A stretch of 64,000 nt of DNA from Hydnum rufescens UP504 (GCA_014904985.1 MU129043.1:104104-168103), one strand, 5' to 3'. Numbered from the stretch's first letter, positions 19,907-33,392 are shown. The notes: generated by a model not told the origin, from the letters alone. Numbers and translations: made by a program.

Positions 19907-22900
19907 TTATTCGAATTCAGAGGCATCGTCAGGGAATCCTTCACTTCTACTACATTCCTCATCCTCGTCTATTTTCCTCAATTCCTCAGAGATGGGGATT
20001 GCAGCATTCCACTCCTCTGTGCAATCCTCACTATCAGAATTGGGCCCGTCTTCATGTGCTGGGGTAGAGAGCACATGGACGGAAATGGTGTCAGCAGGCA
20101 CAGTCCTCGATGCAAACTGTACGACGGATTGTAGCTCTGCAGGGTATGGTAGTTGACGCAGCGAATAGTCCCATGTTGCTCCAACTTCCTCAAGTGCAGC
20201 GAGTTTGCGTGAAAGATGGAATCGAAGAGTGGAATCAGTTTCTGTGGAGGATGGTGAGAATCAAAAACATGAATGTGGGATCATGTCCATACCAGCCTCG
20301 TGAATTGCGGCCTGAATGGCATTGTATTCCTCTGCATACCAGACATGTACGTTCATCACTTCCCATTTGATTATATCAAGTTTGACTTGACAACCCTCTA
20401 AGTCCAGATATGCAATTATGGCCACTCACATATTTTCATCTGCCAACCATCTTGGTGGCGCACGATTGTTGCCAAGTCCAGCTTCCAGCACATGCAAACC
20501 TTTCCAAATCACACCATTGATGTCTAGAGAGAACAGCCCCTTCCGGTCGAGTGTTTCAGGTAGGATCATGCCCTGGGGGGCATCATCCCAGTTGTCCAGC
20601 ATACATTGGATTTCTTTGTTAAGTTGTTCAAGGCAATGCAGGATAGCAGGTTGTTGTTTTTTGTCCACTTTTGCCTCATGAATATGCACTTTATGATCTT
20701 GGGGAAAATGTTGGTGTCAGATTAGGTTACACCTTTAGCACTCAAACTCACCTAATATATGGCTTCAGTAATCCTCAATACGCTGAGTAATAGTGAATTT
20801 ATGGCCCACCAAGGCTGATACCAGCCGGTGGTAGTGCGCTTGAGCTCAAATCAAAGCATCGTACCACTGAGAAGATTTAATCTTATCTAAATCGCCCCTC
20901 GTCATCTTGCTGTGAAGAAGCAGATCACTCTCCTTTTTCACAAGCTGCAATTCAACCTTTTCTAGGGATGTCCGCAGTTGGTCGAGCTGATCGAGGAATT
21001 CATTGCAAAGTGGAGATGAAGGGTCGTGTAGAGCAGCAGCTGCCTGTCGATTTGAAGTAGTCATGATTTGCCACTGAAGAGAGGTTCGAGTCTTCAAGAG
21101 ATTGAGTACGGCTTCAATTGCCTTCATGCCGGCATTCTTTTCTGGGCCTAACGAATTGTTGTCAGTAATTGCAGATAGGTTGAATGAGATAAACTAACGA
21201 GGCAGCTCAGCCTGTTGAGTTGACAGTTGCTCAGCCCACACAGCCTTGATGTCAGCAACCGGGATCATTAGCTTCTCCAGAGCACATTCTGCATCTTCTA
21301 GTTTGGCCAAAGTATCATCAAAGCGGCATTTCAAACAGCTTCCAAGATTGAGATGGTTTTGTTCATCGATGTGTGCTTGTTTGTTATTGATCACAAATAA
21401 ATGACAATGGAACTGTAAGAATTTTAGTGCAACCCAATGCAGAAGTGAAGGAATAAACGTATGCCCAAAATATAACATGTAGGAATGATCCCATTGAGTA
21501 GATTCCACTCCCTCTCACATCCCTCACCATCTGTGTGACCAAATTCAGGGTTTTTGTATGGGTGGTAAGATAGTTGACAGGGCCATTGATGGCCATATGA
21601 GTGGAACACAGGGGTGGCAAATTTGAGGTGTGGAAGGCATTGTAGCAAAAGCTGCCACTACCCTGGGTCATCAGTGACCTAATGGCTGTCAGAAAATAAA
21701 TTTACATACACATTCCATTTCACAATGCATCACACATATAACATCATAAAAGAACCCTACCATGAACGACTCTGGGAGCTCCCCAAGGAGCTTTTGTATC
21801 ATCACGAGCATGAAATACCATTTTTCTCCATTAGGACCCATATTGATAAACCAAATAACATGGTCATGTCGGCAAACCAGTACAATGAGTCCTTTATCTG
21901 CATGTTCCTTGGAGACCCTGATGCGGTAGTCCTTTGCAGCAAGATAGGAGTCTTCGCATCAATCGATGACATCATTAATCACCACCATTCCCTTTTCACA
22001 AACATTGGGGGGATGCTTGTCAGATGCAGACTTTGCAGCTGCCTTGGTTTCAGTGTAGTATTCACTCATTGCAGAAGTTTCCGATGTAGGTACAAATAAG
22101 TCTCGTGGAACAGGTGATCCAAGTGGGTAGTCTTGCCCGCCGTATCTATCTTGCTGTCGCCGTTGCATAGTGCATCCGTCACCAGCAACAAATATGCATG
22201 GCCTGGAGTTGGTAGAGTCAATATTGAAGACTTAACAACATAAAGTGTTGCACGAAAGTACGTACCAGCCATCCTTTGGGTATTCAACTCCTCCAAAGCA
22301 GGCTGGGCAGCGATACTGGAGGTATATACTAGGGTGAGTATTGTTTACAGTCGGCTTGTGGTCTTCCGGGTCCATGTGATACGAACAAGTATAGGGATTT
22401 TCTGCCAGATCATCTAATGAAGGCAATGAAGTTTGTAATTGGGATGATCATCCTTCAGGCAGTGACAATACGGGTAGTTGTCCTCTGGGCAGTGACAAAA
22501 CAGGTGATTGTCCTTCAGGTGGTGGTGTCGGCAAAGGCAGCTGGGGCAGAGACAATGAAGGGACAGGCGACGAGTGATGCAAAGATGATGGTTTGAGCAA
22601 AGGTGAAGATGATGATTCAAATGAGGATTGCGAGTAAGTTAAAGACAATGGAGCTGCTGAGGGTAATTGACCAGAGACTGCTGGCACGGTGCTTGTCACA
22701 TGATCTGACAGAACCCGATTGGGGAGAGATGTACTCTCCTGCTTCCACTTCCTTGCCAGTATGACTGCATTATTCACAACTTCTTCCATTGAACTGACTA
22801 AGATGTCGTAATATTGCAATGCTTTCCCAAAACGCCATCAAAGCGTATCCTATTAGGGAGGGTATGTGAAAAAAAGGCAGTATAGTTTGGAATATCAGGA

Positions 22901-23230
22901 CGAGTTCATACATCGCCTTCCAAAACATGTCCCTGTTTCCATAAAAATCTCTGCAAGGAACTCACCCACCCATGGATATTGGGTTGCTCTACTTTGAAGA
23001 CTGTTGACATAAAGTCGAGAAGATCCAGGTCAACTGCGAGTGTAGGATGTACAGGGGCTGAGGGGAAAAGGCCAAGTTCAAGAAGAAGGAGAGCTGCTGG
23101 GCCACAGTTGCAGACAGATAAAGTGATTTTGTGAATACCTACATAGAAATGACTGAAGATAAGCACTCATATTTGGAAATGATCCATGGGCACATACTTT
23201 TGAGATGAATGCAAGTAATCTTCAAGGTCC
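19907..23230 (-). pseudogene. KDZ (Kyakuja-Dileera-Zisupton) transposase, copy 1, decayed
   Basis: Read from 23166 downward, the protein shows FPSAPVHPTLAVDL followed by a Leu/Phe-rich segment (about 23075-22950). A proline/serine-rich linker and a CxC-type zinc segment YRCPACFGG (about 22285) come next. A catalytic-type motif GDGC.MQRR (about 22170) follows, then the family hallmark FHSYGHQWPCQLSYHP with TDGEGCER (about 21600-21520). A helical tail and an acidic C-terminus end near 19907. A spliceosomal intron fits 22265-22203 (GTACGT...CCAG, 63 nt). The gene lacks its N-terminus, cut off by repeat E at 23237, and carries frameshifts and stops. KDZ transposases move large DNA elements in fungi and are expanded in Agaricomycetes. 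It is diverged from the copy at 43-48 kb. Confidence 0.8.
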
Positions 23231-23236
23231 TTGTGT

Positions 23237-23888
23237 TATAGAAGAAGGGTTGGGAGCTCTGATGACTGTCAAATCAAAATCTGGTTCAGCCAGTGTGTAG
23301 ATGGGAGACTGTATTTCTGTTGTTATTCGTTGGGCTGGTTCGCTTCAATGGTTGATCACACTCTGCAAGATGTGTATGGTGTTCAGTAGAGAATAGGGAG
23401 GGATATGGACTAGCTGTAGTCAATGATATATCATTTGGGATGCTTATAGAAAGGCTTATATGTCTGTGATGCTTATAGAAAGGCTTATACATCTGTGATG
23501 CTTATAGAAAGGCTTATACATCGTTGGGGATGCTTGTAGAAAGGCTTATACGTCTGGGATGCTTATGGAAGGCTTATACATCATGTAGGATGCTTATGGA
23601 AAGGCTTATATGTCTAGGATGCTTGTGGAAAGGCTTATACGTTGTTCATGTTGTGTTGGTTCGTTTACTGATATTTGTGTATTCTTGTTTACGTTCTCCT
23701 GGTCAAAATGCGGATATCTGTGGGTTATAGACTGGTCAGTGCTTGGTTAGTCTTGTTAGTATGTTTCTTTCTTCTTTCTTCAAAACCTGATACATATTTC
23801 GTTATGCTTACTTTTCCTTGGATGTCCAGCAACTCTAACCTTAGGTCCTGCAACTATCCTTGGCTTGTAGAGGCTTATACATCCTGGG
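23237..23888 (+). repeat. Dispersed repeat E, copy 2 (3' truncated)
   Basis: Starts TATAGAAGAAGGG like the copies at 11617 and 25330. It joins a truncated Gypsy LTR at a shared GGGG run near 23889. Contains seven VNTR units (separate entry). No ORF. Confidence 0.8.
23434..23645 (+). repeat. VNTR inside repeat E, seven units
   Basis: Units of 28-32 bp follow GGATGCTTATAGAAAGGCTT. Copy 3 at 25538-25625 has three units and copy 1 near 11818 has one. Confidence 0.85.
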
Positions 23889-24180
23889 GGAGTGATCGCT
23901 AAACTGTGGGTGGTTACAAGGGGGACAGGAACAGGAACAGGAACAGGAACTCGGCCAGGGGCAAACTGGAAGCAATGGGAAATGAAAGGGAAATGAAACC
24001 AAGATAGGGTTGGATCAGAGTCAAACCGGAATCAAGCCGGAAGCAAAGTGGACTTGGGCAAAGGAACTAAGTGGAGAACTGGACTGGAGGTGGGTGGACA
24101 AGGACCGGAGTGATCCAGAGTGGGCCGGAGTGGACTGGAGTGGACCGGAGTGGACCAGAGTGGAGGGACAAACCCTGACA
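23889..24180 (-). mobile_element. Truncated chromovirus-family LTR (5' 290 bp)
   Basis: Reverse complement of the first ~290 bp of the LTR at 2324-2981. It ends ACCCTGACA at 24180, includes the GGAACA run and stops at AGTGATCGC. Orientation is opposite to the intact chromovirus. Confidence 0.85.
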
Positions 24181-24639
24181 CAAGGTCTGAACTCTGGGCC
24201 AGTAAAAAGCCTGGAATCCTATCTTCACCACCTCCCGTTGGCTTGGACCAGTAAAAAGTCACCCAACAACCTCGGATTTGTGCCAGTAAAAGGCCAAGCC
24301 CGACTCTCCCTCCAGTCCAAGCTCGACCGCCTATCTTATTCACTTTCACATTCCCCATTCATACTCACTCGGAGTCCCGCTGTTAACATTCCACCCAACA
24401 CAAAATCTGAATCCACAACTGTCATCGGTCCCACTTTCCCATGGATTGGACGCCCATCATGACCTTCGCACCATTTTCCTTTGCTCCACCCCGGAAACCA
24501 AACTCTCGCCACATACAGCTATTTTCAAGGAGGACAATTGTATATCCAAAGGCACCCCGCATGCTCTCTAGGGTCACTATGCAGGTTGAGGGAGGGTGTT
24601 GAGACAGATATAGGCTCGATTACATAATGTACATACTTC
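24181..24639. other. No gene recognised; upstream flank of Copia-1
   Basis: Contains three copies of CCAGTAAAA(A/G)(G/T)(C/T)C at about 24199, 24249 and 24292. No 5' LTR matching the Copia-1 3' LTR is visible, so the element's left end is missing. Confidence 0.45.
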
Positions 24640-25329
24640 GTGTTTCTCTTCTACATGTGCGTTACGCTTCCGCCGAGCACCGTCGCTCATTAGGAGGCGT
24701 GGTGGAAGAGGGACGAGGCCATGGTGAAACAGCTTGTTGCTGGCTCGGTCCCCGACACAGTGTTCAGCCAGATTAAGGCTGGGCTCAAGGCCAAGGAGGT
24801 CTGGGAGCAACTTCGGGCCCTATATGAAGGATGCTTGAAATTAATTCTGGTTGATCTATGGAAACAGCTGCAGAATACTCGGTGTGGCACCAATGATGAT
24901 GTCCAGGCACATTTTGATAAACTCAGTGCTCTCAAGCAGCAATTGGCATCTATGGGGGCCACCATTTTGGATGAAGAATACGCCAACATACTGTTGGGAT
25001 CTCTCCCCAAGGCATACGACAATACAATGAATTCCATCACAGCAGCCACCGATCTCAGCGAGAAAACGGTTACATCGGCCCTTGTTATTTGGCTCATGAC
25101 AGACGAATATGACTGATGATCCCTGAAAAAGGGAAAAGGGAAATCAAGTACCAATGAGGCCTTCTCTGCTGATGGGCAGAAGAAGGGCAGGAGGAACATC
25201 GAGTGTTTCAACTGTCATCGGAAGGGCCACATTAAGGCAGACTGTTGGGTGAAGGGGGGAGGAAAGGAAGGACAGGGGCCTCGGGCCACTCAGGTTCTAA
25301 TACGGGTGCTAAAGAGAGCACATTGGTGG
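24640..25329 (+). pseudogene. Copia-1 Gag with zinc knuckle (5' part of the element)
   Basis: This is the nucleocapsid/capsid precursor of a Ty1/Copia element. The typical segment VWEQLRALYEG lies near 24800, then a helical region with LSALKQQLASMG and LLGSLPKAYD. A CCHC zinc knuckle (CFNCHRKGHIKADC, 25204-25245) follows. The frame is broken by a stop near 25115. Coding is cut at about 25329, just after the knuckle, by repeat E; it resumes at about 26956 with protease sequence. The N-terminal start is unclear. Confidence 0.8.
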
Positions 25330-26444
25330 TATAGAAGAAGGGTTGGGAGCTCCAATGACTGTCAAATCAAAATCTGGTTCAGCCAGTGTGTAGATGGGAG
25401 ACTGTATTTCTGTTGTTATTTGTTGGGCTGGTTCACTTCAATGGTTGATCACACTCTGCAAGACGTGTATGGTGTTCAGTGGAGAATAGGAAGGGATATG
25501 GACTAGCTGTAGTCAATGATATATCATTTGGGATGCTTATAGAAAGGCTTATATGTCTGTGATGCTTGTAGAAAGGCTTATACATCTGGGATGCTTGTGG
25601 AAAGGCTTATATGTTGTTCGTGTTGCGTTGGTCTGTTTACTGATATTTGTGTATTCTTGTTTATGTTCTCCTGGTCAAAATGCAGATATCTGTGGGTTAT
25701 AGACTGGTCAGTGCTTGGTTAGTCTTGTTAGTATGTTTCTTTCTTCTTTCTTCAAAACCTGATATGTATTTCGTTATGCTTACTTTTCCTTGGATGTCCA
25801 GCAACTCTAACCTTAGGTCCTGCAACTATCCTTGGCTTTAGTGATTCGTGTAGAGGGCTACCAGTGGCTTTGTCTCAACAACCTTGAAGATGACTTAGCT
25901 CCAGATGGCTTATAGATAGACTGTTCTTTAGAGGCAAGCAGAAAAGTTGACAGTGGTTGACAGTGATGATTTCCAGAGAGGAGATGATTGTGTGGGGATA
26001 CAGGAAATCTACCAGCTTTTATACCTTTCCGAAGGTGGCTGTGTTTAAGAAATATGACTCCCCCATGGTGAGTCATATGTGAGTCATAGGTGAGAACAAA
26101 AGAAAAATAACAAGATGATGTAATAATGTGGTCATAGCTGAGTCATGCATAAGGAGAAAAAAAGGAATCATGAGGGGTGATGTCATAGTGATGTCATTCA
26201 TAAAGAGAACAAAAGGAATCATGAGGAGGGGTGATGTCACCAATTTGCTGAGCATGTGGAATGCTTGGAGCATGTGGTCACTGACCATGTGGAGCATTCT
26301 GGAGGCGAAATGAAAGGATATCTCCAGGTTTTGGAGATTAATTTGAGCATAGTCCAGTGGTTAAGGTGTTTTGTTGTTGGTTGATAATGGGGACAAGTGC
26401 ATGGGATGGGATTCAATGCAGAAACAGCAGTTTGCATCCATAAT
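25330..26444 (+). repeat. Dispersed repeat E, copy 3, inserted in Copia-1
   Basis: Longest clean match to copy 1 (11617-12571), from TATAGAAGAAGGG to CATCCATAAT. It carries three VNTR units at 25538-25625. It splits the Copia-1 gag-pol gene between zinc knuckle and protease. I could not find a convincing target duplication. Confidence 0.8.
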
Positions 26445-26955
26445 AGACGTTATTGGTATCATTAGATGCGGATTTTTAACAGCTTTTTGGGCGCAGTGGT
26501 TCTGAGCAGATCCGGTGTAAATTGACAGAGAAATTCGTTTTTTACTGATGGGTGTTGATTCTGATAGTAATATCGTTCTGTAGAGTTCAGTTTTGATCTG
26601 TTCTTCACGTGCTCGATACTGTTGGATGTGGATTCTTTATATCTTTCTAGGTGCGGTTGTTCCAAAAGGATTGAATGCGAACTGACAGAGAAATTCGTTT
26701 TTTACTGGAAATCCCGGATTTTGGTAGTAAAATTGGCCTGGAGAGTGCAGTTTTGGTCTGTTCGACTTGTGTTTGGTACCGTTCGAAAGGTGTGAATTGT
26801 AGCTTTCTAAGAGTTATATGGGTGTACCTCTCCGATCAAAACTGATGGAGGTATAGAATGAATTTGATTTCTGCGCATAGCTGTAATTAATTTCATAATT
26901 GGTCATGTGATTATTCAAAGGCTGGGAGTGGTGTGATTTTGCATTTTCTGATACT
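26445..26955. repeat. Second foreign segment inside Copia-1 with a ~160-bp tandem repeat
   Basis: GACAGAGAAATTCGTTTTTT occurs at about 26524 and 26683, each followed by a GTAGTAA-to-GTTTTG(A/G)TCTGTTC stretch. Near 26810-26860 the inverse of a CTCCATCAGTTTTGATC motif appears, which is also in the TGTTGG repeat. No gene. Confidence 0.55.
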
Positions 26956-29900
26956 GGATGTTTTTATCTTCCACAGCAGCCACAGAGCATGCTGACATCA
27001 AAGCATGGGCGATAATCGAGGCTGCCAAGCCTGATACAGGCATTGGGGCCATGCTGAACGATCAACCAAATTCCCTTGCTTATGCTGAACTATACAATTC
27101 AGGGGCAACAAGACACATGTCACCCTACAAAGAGTTGTTTATCAACTACCATTCTATTGATCCTCGACCGATCACAGCAGCCAACAAACAAATTTTCTAT
27201 GCTGTCAGTACTGGTGATTTAAAGATACAAGTCCCGAATGCTGGAAAATTCACCCCAGTTATTCTACATGACGCTCTGCATGCCCCCAAAATGGGACTTA
27301 TGGTTGTCTCAATCAATCGTATTACAAAGGTGGGCCACAAGGTTCTATTCAATGGAAACATGTGTAGGATTAAGAATTCCAAGGGTGCCATCATTGGTGA
27401 AATCCCAGTCAGCGGAAATGGTCTATACAAAGTCGAGCATGCCAGTATGGCAGCCAGGGCCATGACCGAAACCATAAAACTCTCCAAACTCCATAAATGA
27501 CTGGGCCATATTTCCATCGACACAATCTGTTCCCTCATTAAAAATAATGTCATTCAAGGCATCAAACTCATTGATGACCTAAATGAATTCACTTGTGATT
27601 CATGTGAATATGGGAAGGCCACACAGAAAGTCATTCAGAAGGAATGAGTGGCACCACTTGCATCTTCTTTCGGCAATGAAATTCATACGGATGTTTGGGG
27701 ACTGTTGCCGATTCATTCATTGGGTGGGTGCTCGTATTATGTCACATTTACAGATGATGCCACCTGATATTCAAAGATTCAGGTCATACGCACAAAGGAT
27801 GAAGCCTTCAGTGCTTATAAGGACTATGCAGCATGGGCGAAGACCCAGCATGGTGTCCAAATCAAATGGCTGCACTCAGACTGAGGCGGTGAATACACGA
27901 GTTCAGCATTTACGGAGTTCCTGCGTACTCAGGGGACCGAATGGCATTTAACTACACACAATATGCCACAACACAATGGTGTCACTGAGTCCCTGAATTG
28001 GAGGATTCTCGAACGAACTTGGGCCATGCTACATCAATCCCAGATGCCGAAAAGCCTTTGGGGTGAAGCAGTGAATTGGGCCATATGGCTCAAAAATTGT
28101 ACTTCCACTTGGGTCCTCAGCCACATGACCCCTTTCGAATGACTTACGAAAGAGAAACCGAGCCTGGCAAATGTCCCTATTTGGGGCCAGCGAGTCTGGG
28201 TGCATAATGACTCTGGGTCAAAATTGGATGAATGCATGAATGAAGGGTTTTGGGTAGGCTATGATAATGATAGCCCACATGCTCACAGAATTTATTAGAA
28301 AGGGCGGAACAAGATCTCAGTTGAACGAAACATCAAGTTTATTGTGCTGATGATTGAAATTCCCTTCAATAAACCAAGCACTGGCGCTCAGCCACACCCG
28401 GTAGTCACCAAAACCCTGCTGCCAGCTCCATCTGCTACACCACCACCCCATGCCAACTCAACCAAGTCAGATGATGGGGATCACAAAGAAGATGGGCCGA
28501 CCATGCCTGTCCAAGCACCCCAGCTCCTTGAAATACCTTTGGCACCAAACCTGGTTCGGACTATTCAACCCAAACAGTGATCCACTCATGCCCACAAGCC
28601 CTCCCAGTATGTACAATGCCTTGAGCAGGGCGAAGGTACAGTCCACGGCTATCTGCATTCGAAACCCAACAGCCAAATCCCTGGCGTCAGGGGGAGCAGC
28701 ACCACATTTGGTAATACTGAAGACACAAATTCTTTTGTCAATGACACCATGTATTACATTGAATTCAACAATGTCACACTACAGAACCTGGATGGCAACC
28801 CTGGATCACTGGAAGAGGCAAAGTCAAGGACCGATTGGCCAGAATGGGAGAAGGCTACCAATACTGAGCTCAAAACTGTTGAGGATGCTGGAATGTATGA
28901 AGAAGTGCTGAGACCCCAAGGTAAAAACATCATTGACTGCAAATTGGTCTTTAAGATCAAGCGCAAGGCCGATGGTAGTATTTTAAAATACAAGGCACAT
29001 CTCATTGCTCACAGTTTCACTCAAATTTATGGCATTAACTATTACGAAACCTATTCTCCCATGGCCTGAATGGCAAGTTTTTGGATGACCATTGCAATCA
29101 CTGCCAAAAAAGACTGGGAGATTGACTCATTTGATTTCAATGGTGCCTATCTAAATGGCGAATTGAACCCCGACGAGGAAATTTACATGCAATTCCCCCC
29201 GGTTACAAACCTCAGGGTACGAATACGATCCTGTGATTATGGAAGACCCTTTATGGTCTTAAACAAGCCGGCCGACACTGGTATGATTCACTCTCATGGG
29301 CCCTTACTGATCTCGGATTCAGCATGAGCCAAGCCGATCCCGGTGTTTTTCATACTGAGGAAGAGGGACAGCCACTGATACTGGCAATCCATGTCGATGA
29401 TTGCGCATTTATGGGTCCATCAAGAAGGTTGCTTGATGTGTATAAGGAGAAAATAAATGCTAAGTACTCTATTACTGATCTCAGGCCACTACACTGGCTA
29501 CTTGGAATTAAGGTTGAGCAAGATCGCAAATCCTGAATTATTCAACTCTCGCAGACTTCTTACATCAACTCCATCATCGGACGATTCTCCCTGAATGATG
29601 CGAAGCCTGTTACTACACCAATGGAGCCTGGAGCCACATACTCACAGGCAGACTGCCCAACTGATCTTAAAGATGTCACCCAAATGAAACAGACTCTGTA
29701 TTGTGAGGCTATTGGCAGCCTTATGTATGCATCGGTAGCCACCCACCCTGATATTACCTTTGCTGTTTCAACTTTATCCCAATTCCTTGGCAACCTGGGA
29801 CCAGTACACTGGGAGGCCGCCAAACAAATCATCCGATATTTGGCAGGTATGAAAGATGTTAATCTAGTGTATGGTACTCAACATCATGATCTACTCAGCT

Positions 29901-30355
29901 TCACAGATGCCAATGGAGCCACGCAGAGCCACTGACATGTGATCTCTGGATATGCATTTCTAATCAACAGCAGTGCCATCTCATGGAGCTCGAGAAAACA
30001 AGAGCTGGTCACATTATCTATGGCAGAGGCGGAGTATGTCGCTGTGATGCATGCAGCCAAAGAAGGTATATGGCTTCGGTGGCTAATTAACAAATTGTTT
30101 TGGCTCTTGCTTGAGCCAACTGTGCTCTATTGCGACAATCAGTCAGCATTAAGACTCACAATGGGTGACAATTATCACGCCCAAACGAAACATATCAATA
30201 TACGGTTTCACTTTATCCATGAGACAATCAAAGATGAAACCTTCAATTTTACTTATTGTCCCATGGATGAAATGACAGCCAACATTCTCACGAAAGCCCT
30301 CAGGCCAATGAAATTGGATTTTCACACAGTTGGACTTGGATTAGGTCATGCTTGA
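26956..30355 (+). pseudogene. Copia-1 pol: protease, integrase, reverse transcriptase, RNase H
   Basis: Domains in order: aspartic protease with YNSGATRHMSP near 27093 (active-site Asp replaced by Asn, codon 27096-27098); GAG-pre-integrase with LGHISIDT; integrase with HTDVWG, HSD(stop)GGEY and NGVTESLN; reverse transcriptase from about 28830 (LVFKIKRKADG, IDSFDFNGAYLNGE, HVDD near 29390); and RNase H with a typical Copia C-terminus (QKHINIRFHFI-like, ANILTKAL) ending at 30355. Stops are mostly TGA at conserved Arg positions, for example before LGH (27498), in HSDRGGEY and after SPMA (29067). There are also frame changes near 28300 and 29310. The element is dead but its domain order is complete for Ty1/Copia. 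Confidence 0.88.
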
Positions 30356-30362
30356 GGGGGAG

Positions 30363-30742
30363 TGTTGGAGTTGGAGTGTTTGACAGGCCAAAGGATGGGT
30401 CCAGTGGGCCAAAGGATGGTTTTAGAGGGGGCAACCCCTATTCGGTAATCACATTGGGTTCAAGCACATCTGCTGCATTTGGTGGATGTCTCCTAGGTCC
30501 ATGAGCAGTTTCCTGCACCCATGGACCACTGTCATAATTTGACCTGTATTCTCTTTAGTATGTCTCTGTGTTTCCACTTGTAACTCCTGTATTTTCTCCT
30601 ATCCTGTAGGCCATAAATTGGCCAGTAGTTCCAAATACCATAGTCTCTTCTTGCTCCGCCTGCCCTCACTCTGCTTGAGCATTTAGGCTCCCCTCTAGGT
30701 CTATCCACCCTCATCGTCAGTTCCTGGTCCTTAGGTTCTACA
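30363..30742 (+). repeat. Copia-1 3' LTR (end uncertain)
   Basis: TGTTGGAGTTGGAG starts directly after a polypurine tract (GAGGGGGAG) and the pol stop. The end is placed at TTCTACA near 30742 by the TG...CA rule only; no second LTR is available to confirm it. Confidence 0.5.
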
Positions 30743-33246
30743 TAGTCACAAGGCAGACCACCTCAGAAGGTTTGAGGGTGGTGCAAGGGAGATACAGTAA
30801 TCGGGGTCACAGATAGTTAAAAATAATTTTCAAAAAATTCTGATGGCTGACACCTGAGTCTGGAATGATCAAGAAATAGTTCCCAGACCTCTCTGGGGAG
30901 TATGGGGCCAGTCTCTGGCCTGTTCTGAGCCTGTGCACAACAACCTATTACTAATATATTAGTACTCATTACACAGGTATTACTCCTGCCAGTAATTAAT
31001 ACTAATAGTATGCTATTATAATATATTATAATACAGATTTAATAGTAACACTGTGGAGCCTTACTGTCGATCCTTCCGCAACCGGATGTATCTGAACAGC
31101 ATGTGATGCCCTGTTTCCAAGGAGCGGTAGTTGCAATGAGTTGTTGTTGTCATTGTTGTGCTCTGCATTGCCTCTCCTTTACAGCCACAAGCATTTGGTC
31201 CACGTGACTATCCGGCCAAATCAATTCTATGACACTTATATTGTTATTAACTGTACATTACTCTTACTGCATGTTAGAATTCTATGTGCACTGCTGAAAC
31301 TGCCTGTAATATAGATTGATAAACATGTTGCCAGAGCCTTGAAAGAGAAAGAAGTACAACTTCCATACATACAAGATAGAAGTCAAAACAAGCCAGCTCT
31401 GTAAACATTGTACAGTAATTTGTAAATCATCTGGACAAAGGAGACTGCTCATAATATAGTCATTGTCTTGATCCCACACCAGTCCCAAATTTCTAAACCA
31501 AGATCCTCACACCTTCATTTTTTTTTTGAGCTCTGAGACAATAACAAAGCTGCACAGTCATCTCAAACCCAAAATTGTGGAGGCCTTAAAGGTTATGTTG
31601 AAAAAGAATTACCTGAACTTCATGGATGGCTGGACAACAGACCTCACAGAAATGTAGGTGGAGCAGGCTTCTCATCAATCAAAACTGAACAGTATTTTGT
31701 GGTGAAAAAATTGTGTTGATTTGGTGGAAAAGGCCAGTCTATTTGATGATGAGCAATGAATATTATATGCAGATATGGGAAGTGCCAGCAGTCACAACTT
31801 GTGACTTGACTGTGACTTGGAAGTTGTATGAAGTCACTTGAATGTTGCTGGAAGTTGCCAAAAGTCAAGTCATGGCATCACTAGGTCCTGGTAAAGTTGG
31901 GACTAATGATAAGTACACCACCATGATGCACTTGAAAACTAATGAGAATTTGACCAACTGTCTAGGACCAAATTCACAATTTGATTTTTTTGAGGTTTTA
32001 GGCCACTAAGGGTCTTGGTGTTGAGTTGCATCATAGCAATGGTATTTGCATCCAGTTGTGGAAGGATCAACAAACACCCCCAAAATCTCCATCAATCTTG
32101 AAATTTGTTTTTCTCAACCACAGGAGAAGCTAGCCACTCATGGCTGGGGGACTGGGCTCTTGTTGAATTCCTGCAGGTCATGTCATCACCAGAATTTTGA
32201 GTTTCAAAGATTTGATGGTTTTAGGTTTTGAAAACCATTTCCCCTCTCCCTCACTCAATTTTGATCAGTTGCCTCCCATTTTTGAATATGTTCTTTCTGC
32301 CATGAATACCTAGGAAATGTTGAAGCCTGATTTTTAAAATTCACATTTTCAGTTTTTTCCAATAGTAAATTGTACTTGCCTGGTGTACCAAGTTGAATCT
32401 CAAATATAATATTGAAAACAGCTCCATTTTGTCCACAAATTTGCATGTGGGACAGTTTTGTGTAATTGGCTATTATCTCCCCATCCACAGTGTCTTTTGT
32501 CTCAAAATTTTCATGAAATCAAATATTTTGATATTGGCCATGCACACAAAAAACTGTACATGAATCCATAAGACAGATGTAGAGCAGTGAGGAATCTGTA
32601 TCATGGGGTTTGAACATCTTTGGGAAAAACTGTGATCAGGTAATGGGACAGCAGAAGTTTTCCCTTCTACATCATTCACCATGCTTCCTAAGGACTCATT
32701 TGTCACTCTGTTTGTTACTAGGAATCAACCTGGGTTCACACCAGCAAAGAGGTGCTACAATAAACCATCAAGTTTGTCATTTTTCTATGTTATCATGCCT
32801 CCTCAACAATATCAGCACATCCAGGGCATCCTGGTCCACTTGGGCATCCCCAGCAGCCCCAGAGAGAGGTGGGAGAGGTCCCTGATGACCTGTGGGCCCA
32901 TTATCTGATGAATGTTGGAAGCTGTGAACCATTCTGTTGCCATTATTAGCTGCAGCAAGAGCATCTCCAAAGGCACCCATGGTGCAAGGGCAAGGGTGAG
33001 AATGAGAATGAATGTGTTCAAATGGTTGTTGAATGCTTGGAGATGATACAGGGGTGTTTAGGTGAAGATTCTGGTGTGTTTCCTTGTCTTCTGTCATCTT
33101 CCTTTTCTGACCTCACTGTCAGGGTGACACTGCTGTCAAAGCCACAAACAGAAAGAGGAAAGAGATTAATTAACCACATGCTATCACAGTGGGAATCCTG
33201 AGTATACACCACACAACAAGGGACAGACAAGTCTCACACCTATCAC
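30743..33246. other. Long region without recognisable genes
   Basis: No domain is identified on either strand. It is AT-rich around 30950-31040. A minus-strand open stretch at 32777-33097 (about 106 codons, with LPPLSGAAGDAQ) and shorter ones at 32255-32488 and 32473-32706 show no motif I know. CpG is rare, as expected for old decayed repeat sequence. Confidence 0.5.
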
Positions 33247-33392
33247 CAACTCAGTCAGCCACAAATGTAAGTCTATTTAGATATTATGAGCCTTGCATTT
33301 ATATAGTCTAACTAGAGGTTTTGATGCTGGGGCCCCTGGGGCTGGCTGGGGTGATTTCTGTGGTTCATGCAGGAGCCCCCAGGGGCCCCTGT
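33247..33392 (+). repeat. Third copy of the giant-palindrome terminal block
   Basis: Starts CAACTCAGTCAGCC like 12572 and keeps TCTAACTAGAGGTTTTG and the GGGGCCCCTGGGG palindromes. It stops at about 33392 with no hairpin array behind it. It is either an end fragment or a solo non-autonomous derivative. Confidence 0.75.

Noticed and set aside
24010..24462. 150-codon + strand open frame
   Set aside because: It overlaps the truncated minus-strand LTR (23889-24180) and has LTR composition; no motif.
30960..31040. Possible origin or centromere-like AT-rich block
   Set aside because: Only about 80 bp, with no repeat structure or partner elsewhere in the window.
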